Part shown: positions 57,241-64,000 of the stretch, piece by piece | Layout: each line of letters starts with the position of its first letter | How positions within the stretch are numbered: the first letter of the stretch is position 1 | Origin: Hydractinia symbiolongicarpus | Taxonomy: Eukaryota > Cnidaria > Hydrozoa > Anthoathecata > Hydractiniidae | Assembly: GCF_029227915.1 (NCBI RefSeq) | Contig: NC_079876.1 | Coordinates: 32,223,828 to 32,287,827, forward strand | DNA: 64,000 bases | Direction of reading: 5' to 3' | Translations under genes and position numbers: made by a program | The notes under the pieces: generated by a model | The model's input: only the letters and a program-made list of their open reading frames with translations | Told to the model about the DNA's origin: nothing | Databases searched by the model: none

Positions 57241-57304
57241 CACTTTCTTGCTTCTTACTTGCTTCTTGCCCGTGTTCGATTCCCAGTGCGGGAAGTGTAC
57301 ATTT

Positions 57305-57658
57305 GGCGCCGTAGATTAGTGGTTATAGCTCTCGTACTCTGTGCGGGAGACCGGGGTTCCATTCCTCTTGACGGCGATTCAACATGGGCGAGTGAATGTT
57401 ACCATAGCCCCGGGTTAACCCAAGCCATGTGAGGGAAATTGGGAAGATGGCACACTGTGTGGGCCGTTGGATGTTGCCGGGAGTTGTCTAGTAGAGCGCG
57501 GGCTCTAATTGGGTCTGCGTAGCTCAAAATGAGCATTAAATACTCTAGGACTCTCCATCTACCCTATGACCCCTCCTGGAAATAATAGACAGGGTATATC
57601 CCTCGATATTTGTGAGGCTAGCCATGTAAAATATGCACATCTATCTATCTATCTATGA
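57305..57658 (+). mobile_element. tRNA-derived SINE with (CTAT)n tail
   Basis: The head has an A-box (TAGATTAGTGG) and a B-box (GGTTCCATTCC); CGCCGTA pairs with GACGGCG as an acceptor stem. A body of about 260 bp follows, with higher GC than the surroundings (GGGCCGTTGGATGTTGCCGG and similar). It ends in a CTATCTATCTATCTATG tail at 57640-57657, as many SINEs end in a short tandem repeat copied from a partner LINE. No second copy in the window, so family status rests on structure. Confidence 0.6.
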
Positions 57659-57659
57659 G

Positions 57660-59050
57660 TACTGTCCAACTTGGACCTAAAACTATTCTTTAAGAAAATT
57701 GTAAAGAGAAAAAGCAATCCTTCTATCACAAACAATACGACACAAGACAGAGCTAACAACATAAACGGACTGGTTACAGGTCAAACACAAATAGAAAAAT
57801 GTATATGTCAAAAATATATTAATATAGAAAAGAATTAAATAACACCCTCCTGTCCGCCAGAACTAGTGACATGTCTAGCTGAGTCACCTTAATAGAGGTC
57901 TGCGAACAGTCTTCAGCAGGAACTAGACATTTCCTTAATCCATAACTCTTTATCTGTACTACTCTGTACAATCTTTTGTGACTGGGGTAAGAAGTGGAGT
58001 CGTCACTCTTCAAAGATAAGACCAGTGCAATCAAACTCCCTTGCTGGCATATTTTTTTGCGGAGAGTAGCGGAGTGCGCGCCAGCGCACGAAGCGTAGCG
58101 GAGCCTATTTCCTCATTATATAAGCCAAATATAAGGGAAAAGAAGTACGATGGAGAGTATATAGCATTTCTATGCGATTTCGTCCCTATACATCCGAATT
58201 ATAAAAATTCAAACAAAAAATCACAGTAATCCAGCAATTTAATGTGGTCATTCTTTAGTACAGTTTATAGTAAGCGAGACAACGTGTTTATTAAGGAGCA
58301 AAGCGATGGAGTGTTTGTTGTTTTTTAAAGATGGTGCCAAGCGGAAAATGGGGACGAACTGATATTTTCAAGAAAACGAAAGAGGGAAGTATGAATAGCT
58401 AGCTAGTATATCACTATTTTTTACATGTAATGAACCTTTTCTCACCCACACCTAACTAGCAAATAACTACCAACATATGTGGCAAAATAAGCTGGTATAA
58501 CACTACCAAATTGGCTAGCTAGCAGCATAAACTAGGTAGTTAACCAGCACAAAACTGTTTTTCTCACTAGACTTATCTGACATAAAACTGACTACTTGGC
58601 CGGCATAAAATTAGCTATGTAGCTAGATTTAAATGATCCTTAAGACATATTTTCTAGTCATACACATACTGCACAATGAGTTAATTATGCTCTGATTAGG
58701 AAAGTACCATCAAATATCTACAATTATCCACAAAATATGTTGGTTCTAACAATTTTAGACAAAAAACTAAGAACCAAAAGTTTAGCCAAATCAGCAAAAG
58801 AACATTGGTATAGACATATTCTTTTTAGCAGAAGAGCCTGGACTTTTTATATATATAAAAGAATAAATGCAACCTCCATAATGTGTTTTTTGCAACCTTG
58901 TCCATAGTATTTATTTTGAAAAATATAGTGAAAATGGAAGGTTATGTAGAGCTATCACTATTTTTCACTTTTAGGTCATTCACACCCCTAAAAAGCTCCC
59001 TAACTAAAGCATAAAACATAATTTAATGGCTCAGATATTCTAGCTAAATA
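57660..59050. other. no gene; GC-rich hairpin and GCTAGCT-rich sequence
   Basis: GTAGCGGAG occurs twice around the hairpin GTGCGCGCCAGCGCAC at about 58062-58100. GCTAGCTAG runs recur near 58398-58620. A LINE-tail repeat (GGGGTAAGAAGTGGAGTCG) is at 57979. Confidence 0.5.
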
Positions 59051-59051
59051 A

Positions 59052-59527
59052 AGAGGGTGCCGATAAGCCGCAAACGCCCGCATATATACGGGCGAGTTTG
59101 GGCGACTTTTCGAATTAAATAGACGGTTGTCGGCCGAAACCGTCCGCACTTTCCCGAACACGCCCGGAACATTCCCGAAATGCAACACCCTTGTAACATA
59201 AACATGGCGGACGACAGTTAAAAGAATGCGTTTGAAGAGAAAGGAGTTAATAAAGTTTATATATGTTATTTATCAAGTAAATCTTATCACAAATCATAAA
59301 AAACAGTTCTTTTAAGAACTTCGCTATCACATAGTTAGTTCATTTTAATTTTTATACTTTTTTAAATAATTCTTCGAGAGTCATTTGTGGTGAATCTTTT
59401 TTTTTTCGGGCATTGTTCGGGACTATGCGGGTTTTTTCGGGCAAATACCTGAATTTTTTTCAAAACGCCGAACTCGCCCGAAAACGCCCGCAGTTTTTAC
59501 GGCGTATGCGGCTTATCGGCACCCTTG
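59052..59527. mobile_element. hAT-like MITE
   Basis: AGGGTGCCGATAAGCCGCA (59054) and its inverted complement TGCGGCTTATCGGCACCCT (to 59525) bound about 470 bp rich in CGCCCG words on both strands. GCTAAATA occurs immediately outside both ends (59043-59050 and 59529-59536), an 8-bp duplication as in hAT elements, allowing 2-3 eroded terminal bases. No transposase. Confidence 0.75.
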
Positions 59528-59689
59528 TGCTAAATATACCAAACTAGGTGCCATATTTTTTACGGATTCTAATTCGTCAGATTATAAACAGAATGTAATA
59601 TCATTGGCTCGTGAAATATTGTGCCCGGAACGAACTGTGGATTAGCTAATACAGACACTGGTAGCTAGTTTTTCCAAAAACAAACATTT

Positions 59690-60010
59690 TTCTGTTCATT
59701 TATAAAATAGTTTCTGCCTGTCCATATGTATGCACATGTCCATTGGTGTGGATGCAAATCAAAATATTAAGTCGTGCTGCAACTCATCTAAATCCAGACA
59801 AGCGCTTCTTGTACAATCATCTATACCACATTCATTTTTGCAGTCAGAACACCTTTCAGAAATCAAAAATAATTTGCAATTGGGAAATCTCATAATTTCT
59901 ACACCGGGAAATAATTTCCCTTTCTGTAACTTGACCTTAACTGTATATACAACATTGCCAGATACCATTCTAGCATCATTGTCCAAATAAAATGTGTCGC
60001 CGGCCCATGG
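59690..60010 (-). other. unrecognised cysteine-rich coding-like stretch
   Basis: The minus strand reads GDTFYLDNDARMVSGNVVYT, VKVKLQKGKLFPGVEIMRFP, NCKLFLISERCSDCKNECGI and DDCTRSACLDLDELQHDLIF, then after a small shift CIHTNGHVHTYGQ. Six cysteines in 15 residues and continuity across a small frameshift suggest a real but broken exon. I do not recognise the family. The overlapping plus-strand ORF (59730-59990) shows no such features. Confidence 0.35.
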
Positions 60011-60370
60011 AATATTAATAATATATAGAAGGGACCTATGTCCTCAAATCAAATATTTTTTTTGCTTTGGTTTTGTTTATATATATATTTTCAAATTTTG
60101 ATCTTATTATCTGTTGTGGCCAATATTGGAGTACATGTTTTAAGAATTGGAGAAGTCTTAAAACTTATATTCTTTTTAGCAGAACTTTGTTATAATGATA
60201 TTTAGTATATTTTACAGACCATACCTTATTTTACCGCCAAAAAGAATATTGAAGGAAAATTTTCTTTTTTAGAAAATAAAAATTACCCAATTTATCATAA
60301 AAATTATTTATTTATAACAAGTTATTTGTTGAAATGTGCACCTGTGAAGTTTTGTATATATATTTACTCA

Positions 60371-60440
60371 TGCCCTGTTGGTCTAACGGCTATGATACTC
60401 ATGTAAATGAGAGATCCAAGTTCAAATCCTGGACAGGGCA
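60371..60440 (+). repeat. tRNA-like sequence, pseudogene or SINE head
   Basis: TGCCCTG pairs perfectly with CAGGGCA. A-box TTGGTCTAACGG and B-box GTTCAAATCC are good, and the T stem has one mismatch (CCAAG/CCTGG). The anticodon stem closes only four pairs around TGTAAAT, leaving no U33, so a functional tRNA is unlikely. Confidence 0.55.
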
Positions 60441-60769
60441 GAGAAAAACAAATTATCTTGCACCTACAATAACCAGGTAATCATGACTAAATGCTATAGC
60501 TGTATTGAGAATAATAGTAATTTTTGAATTGTGGAGGGGAGAGTTGCATACATTCATCATTTTCATTTATACAGCACAATGTCATGTCAAAAAAGGCAGG
60601 TATACTTGATCATCCAGACACCAAGGTTAGCTGCTGGCTACTAAGTATATAGGAAAATTGTTTGTGACATGCCCAGACACAATAATTGAGATTATTCTGT
60701 TTTGATTAGGAATACCCATTACATAGATATTTAGTTAGCTACATCGTTTCCAAAAAATGAATTGCCATA

Positions 60770-61795
60770 GGGAGCGTTCACATATTACGTAATCAATTTT
60801 TTGCCTAATTTCTACTCCCACCTCCCCCATGTAATCAGTCGTAATCATTTGGTCGACCCCCTCCCAAAATTACGTCATCATCTACTTACCACCACCCCCC
60901 CCCCCCCCCCCCAATATTTCATTTTCTCGGTTATACCAGACCCTACAAAAGTTTTAGATATTTACAGTTTTATATTTTACTTTTATATTTTACATGCAAG
61001 ATATAGAATATGGCGAATACAAACGCTTTAAGCCGCTTTTACACGATCAAATTTTATATGACATATACTATAAATTTGATCGTGTAACATACGTTATATG
61101 ATGAAAATTTTTATGATCATATATATATGATCGAATTTTTAAAGATAGAACACGTCCTATTTTTTATATGATATATGATCATATAAACCTATTGTCCTCT
61201 TTCGAAATTGAGATGTTAACCAATCATAACGCGTTTTTAATTGTACCGAAGTTATGTAAACATGAAACAAACATACAGAAGACGAGGAAATATTCAAGAG
61301 AAAAACATTGCAGAAAGAAAATCTGAAAACACAGACAAATTTTTTCAACAAGCCCAAGAATTTCGTCAAAATTTCTGCCGCCATTTGCAAGTAATTCTTA
61401 GTCATTCTTCTCTTCTAAACGCAATTCCGAGATCCAAGTCCTACTCCGCCACAGCTTAACCCTTCTTGACTTTTTTTGAGACAACTGCAATAATAACAGC
61501 AGCCGCGCAAGTCCTCATCCTCATGTTGATGAAGAAAAAGAAGTGAAAGTAAAATTTGATGCACAATATATGATCGTGTAACACCATTGCATATGATGAG
61601 ACGAGCAGGTGGTTTATATGATCATATATCGTATGTCATATAAAATTTGATCATGTAAAAGCGGCTTTAGATAGTTGATATTTTTCACACCCCATCAAAC
61701 CACTTGACCCCTCCCCGCTCCCCCATATTCAAGCGTAAGCAATTTCGATGACCCCCCCCTCCCCCAACTTGATTACGTAATATGTTAACGCTCCC
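60770..61795. mobile_element. outer MITE with GGGAGCGTT termini
   Basis: GGGAGCGTTCACATATTACG (60770) and CGTAATATGTTAACGCTCCC (to 61795) are inverted with one mismatch over 20 bp, and the match extends into TAATCAA. ATA flanks both ends (60767-60769, 61796-61798), a possible 3-bp duplication. Inside are polypyrimidine stretches, including an uninterrupted C run near 60895-60912, and a complementary G/C-rich arm near 61751. It is split by the element at 61031-61666. Confidence 0.7.
61031..61666. mobile_element. Harbinger-like MITE nested in the outer MITE
   Basis: AGCCGCTTTTACACGATCAA (61031) and TTGATCATGTAAAAGCGGCT (to 61666) are inverted with one mismatch, continuing into ATTTTATATGACATA on both arms. 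TTA flanks both ends (61028-61030, 61667-61669), the TWA duplication of Harbinger/PIF elements. Internal sub-repeats of ATGATCATATA can fold further. A 72-codon ORF (61241-61459) begins MYRSYVNMKQTYRRRG but matches nothing I know. Confidence 0.75.
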
Positions 61796-62149
61796 ATACC
61801 ATATTGGTCAAGAACCGTAATGGTGGGGACACCGATGCCGTGTTTTTACGGATTCTAATTGGTAAGATTATAAACAAAATGTAATATCGTTGATTGATTG
61901 GACAAAATGGATCACGTAGATTATTCCAAACACAAAAGTTCTTTGCTTTGATTGGACAAAATGGAACACGTGGTTTAGGCCATCGAATTATACTTTCCTG
62001 GCGCCACTTTTTTTTCAAACCCTCTGGTAATTTACCGGAGCGTGTTGTGTTTGTTTGCTGGGACTTTATTGACATTGGAACATACATTGGATAAGTATTA
62101 TTTGATAACTTTGTCTGTGTCTTTTGCTAGCAACCAAACAAACATTTAA

Positions 62150-62250
62150 GTGCAAACTGCAGCTAGTGCATCTTTTAGTATATTTACTTACTGTTTATAT
62201 CTTATTTACGTGCAAACTGTAGCTGGTGCATCTTTTAGTAAATTTACTTA
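62150..62250 (+). repeat. 60-bp direct duplication upstream of the Helitron ORF
   Basis: GTGCAAACTGCAGCTAGTGC at 62150 and GTGCAAACTGTAGCTGGTGC at 62210 each continue through ATCTTTTAGTAWATTTACTTA. The period is 60 bp. It may be a tandem regulatory or terminal repeat of the element. Confidence 0.85.
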
Positions 62251-62355
62251 ATTTTTTGTCTGATTTTTAGACCCCTGCTGTGTCCTGCATTTTGGCATAG
62301 ATATAGTAAAAGGGTTTGTGTACCTGATCAACCATTTAGTGCAGACAAATTCATC

Positions 62356-62952
62356 ATGATATCAGTCCAAGCATATCGTGCCACCATCGGTTCTTTTTAT
62401 AATGTAGCCGCTAGTCACTCCAATAACATTAAGAATGGTAGAAATTTTCACACACAATCAGGAATGTTTTTTGACAATCTTGATAATAACAACAACTTTA
62501 TTTATTTTTTGAAACTTTTCATTTCGATAATTCTCATGTGTTGTCTGAGCTGTAACATTAATCTTGCATGTTTAAAGTTACTGTTATTGTTATCCGGGGA
62601 TATTGAAAGCAATCCTGGACCCTTCAATAACAATGATATTGACTTCCAAATAACACTACAAGAATCTTATGCTGCCCATCTTCTAAATCAGTCAAATTCT
62701 GCAGACCATATAGTTGCTTATGCTAGAAGTATTGGTCTGTCGAATATAACATATCGAGAAAATACAATAGGGGATGGCAACTGCTTTTATAGAGCAATAG
62801 TACAGCAATTTAATCGCCCTGAGATCAGACAAATTGTACCCCCTGAACTACATTTTCAGGATCATCTCCAACGGCGAGAAGCTGTGGTCAAATTTGTTCG
62901 CAAAAATAGTGATATGGAAATTTTTAAAAATAACAGAGATACCAATCGCTGA
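62356..62952 (+). CDS. Helitron/Helentron N-terminal ORF: hydrophobic leader, 2A-like motif, OTU protease core
   Basis: 198 codons. Residues 48-80 are strongly hydrophobic (FLKLFISIILMCC ... LLLLL) and lead into SGDIESNPGP (80-89), a 2A-like motif at which ribosomes skip the bond between G88 and P89. An OTU-type core follows: TYRENTIGDGNCFYRAIVQQ, with catalytic D140 and C143 (D-G-N-C-F-Y-R-A). OTU enzymes remove ubiquitin. The domain is cut before its histidine: the ORF ends at 62952 and the next frame starts with different sequence, so there is an internal deletion or frameshift near 62935. OTU domains are known in Helitron proteins, and the downstream ORF supports that identity. The first Met is used because the leader begins there; an upstream exon cannot be excluded. 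Confidence 0.75.
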   Translation: MISVQAYRATIGSFYNVAASHSNNIKNGRNFHTQSGMFFDNLDNNNNFIYFLKLFISIILMCCLSCNINLACLKLLLLLSGDIESNPGPFNNNDIDFQITLQESYAAHLLNQSNSADHIVAYARSIGLSNITYRENTIGDGNCFYRAIVQQFNRPEIRQIVPPELHFQDHLQRREAVVKFVRKNSDMEIFKNNRDTNR

Positions 62953-62966
62953 TCTTTGATGACAAT

Positions 62967-64000
62967 GTGAGCATTCCTCCTGTTACATCACTCAGTCCAC
63001 CTAAGAAAGTTCCTTGTTTGTCATCAAAAAGTACAATCCAGCCTGAAAATATAACCAATCAGGCTGGTGAAAAGGAAGTGACTACTTTGAAGGAAAGTCA
63101 AGATCTTTCAGTAGAGAAAATACTGGAATCTCTTATGTCTTCTTATAAAACAACAAAAAAGAAAAATGATAGAGAATATGCTGTAAAGCAAAAGTGTCTT
63201 CAGTTGAATATTAAATATGAAGAACCTGAAGTCAATGAAACAATTATCGAAACAAAAAGAAGGCGCTCTCGAATATATTATAGATGCAGAAAAGCCGTTT
63301 GTAAAACAGCTGTGGGTAAACAGAAAAATTCAAATTTAAAAAACCGACTAGTTACACTGCCAATCACTACACACAATCAGAAAAATATTTTGTCAACAAA
63401 TTTACCAACCACACAACAGTCCATACTAACAAATTTATCAACCCTACAGTCAATCTCAACAGTTGTCACAGGCAACCAGTTCAGTGATCAAGACAACATT
63501 TTTGGAAGTGAAACTGCCACCATTCATCAAAATCCCGATGTAGTGGCTGCTGTAATACAGTTTGAAGAAGGTGAGAAATTACATAGTTTATCAACCTGTA
63601 AAACTTGTCTTGAAACTCGACCAGTATTTCATGCAACACCTCCAATAAGACCTACTGCAAAAAATGAAACAAAACCAATTACCGTTAAGCCATGGAAAAT
63701 ATTCAGCGATGGTAGGTGTGATAGGTGTCACAGGGAGAGTCTTAGCGTGAAGACGCCTGCTAGATTTTCAGGTATACTGTCAGCTGATAATGACGACTTG
63801 GGTCCGTTACAGGATAACATCCGTCATAATGATATGCATTTTTCACCAGTACCACCATATCTCCAAAATTTGACCATACTGGAAGTAGCGTTGATTCGTT
63901 GTATCACATGGCATGCTTGCATCAAAAGGACATTGTATCAGTTTCCCTCAAAGAATGCAAATTGCTAAAGAATTGCCATCGTTACCATCGGATGTTGGAA
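62967..64000 (+). pseudogene. Helitron protein, DUF6570-like region before Rep, runs off the window
   Basis: Starts just after the OTU ORF in another frame. A basic linker (KKKNDREYAVKQKCLQLNIK, RRRSRIYYRCRKAVCKTAVG) precedes a C-x2-C pair region, LSTCKTCLETRPVF ... DGRCDRCHRES, and then NDMHFSPVPPYLQNLTILEV with ALIR, the DUF6570 signature of Helitron-like proteins. At about 63915 the frame shifts, and the sequence continues ASKGHCISFPQRMQIAKELP, then SLPSDVG to the window end, matching the next box (GHCINFPQ ... LPRLPxDVG). Some residues between these boxes seem missing. Rep and helicase domains would lie beyond 64000. Confidence 0.72.

Noticed and set aside
60371-60440. Functional tRNA gene
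   Set aside because: Anticodon arm cannot form a normal 7-nt loop with U33.

Overview
This looks like accessory DNA from an early-branching marine animal, most likely a cnidarian and possibly a hydrozoan. It is AT-rich, has long (TAA)n tracts and short GT-AG introns, and carries mobile-element families that are abundant in cnidarian genomes. No ordinary host gene is convincing. Almost every coding stretch belongs to a transposon or retrotransposon, usually broken by frameshifts, stops or nested insertions. The assignment rests on family resemblance recalled from memory; no search was run.

Layout. 0-4.2 kb: a (TAA)n tract, a six-copy 21-bp array of octamer-like sites above a TATA box, a nine-copy 92-bp hairpin satellite with no length change between units, and a LINE 3' end. 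4.2-9.4 kb: mostly empty, with a GGGCGCTTATT-type MITE and a GIY-YIG (Penelope-like) remnant. 9.4-12.6 kb: a decayed element with a SET domain, a C2H2 finger, a tyrosine-recombinase-like domain and a small C-terminal helical domain. 15.5-33.2 kb: many copies, in both orientations, of one transposon whose transposase resembles DUF6729-containing proteins. Three lie in tandem (20874-31560), each with a TATA box, a first exon and a tRNA-like sequence. 34.7-39.0 kb: a five-exon gene with a possible CACTA/Plavaka-like DDE transposase.

39.8-47.1 kb is a nested stack. A restriction-endonuclease-type LINE on the minus strand is split by a Mutator-like element (40405-45822, 9-bp duplication, 32-bp inverted repeats) encoding a ULP1/PHD protein. 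That element is itself split by an ISL2EU-like element (40773-44117, TA duplication) encoding an intact THAP-DDE transposase and a SAP-SWIM-YqaJ partner. 47-53 kb: more decayed copies of the DUF6729-like element. 53.9-56.7 kb: another LINE of the endonuclease type, with a USP deubiquitinase at its C-terminus whose zinc-to-histidine half is duplicated. 57-62 kb: a SINE, a hAT-like MITE and two nested MITEs. 62.1 kb to the end: the 5' part of a Helitron/Helentron whose first ORF joins a hydrophobic leader, a 2A-like ribosome-skipping motif and an OTU protease core.

The main theme is convergence. Unrelated elements each carry a ubiquitin-like-protein protease or chromatin-type domain: OTU on the Helitron, USP on the LINE, ULP1+PHD on the Mutator-like element and SET on the recombinase element. 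The best candidates for something poorly described are the LINE-USP arrangement, the 2A-OTU Helitron leader and the SET-recombinase element.
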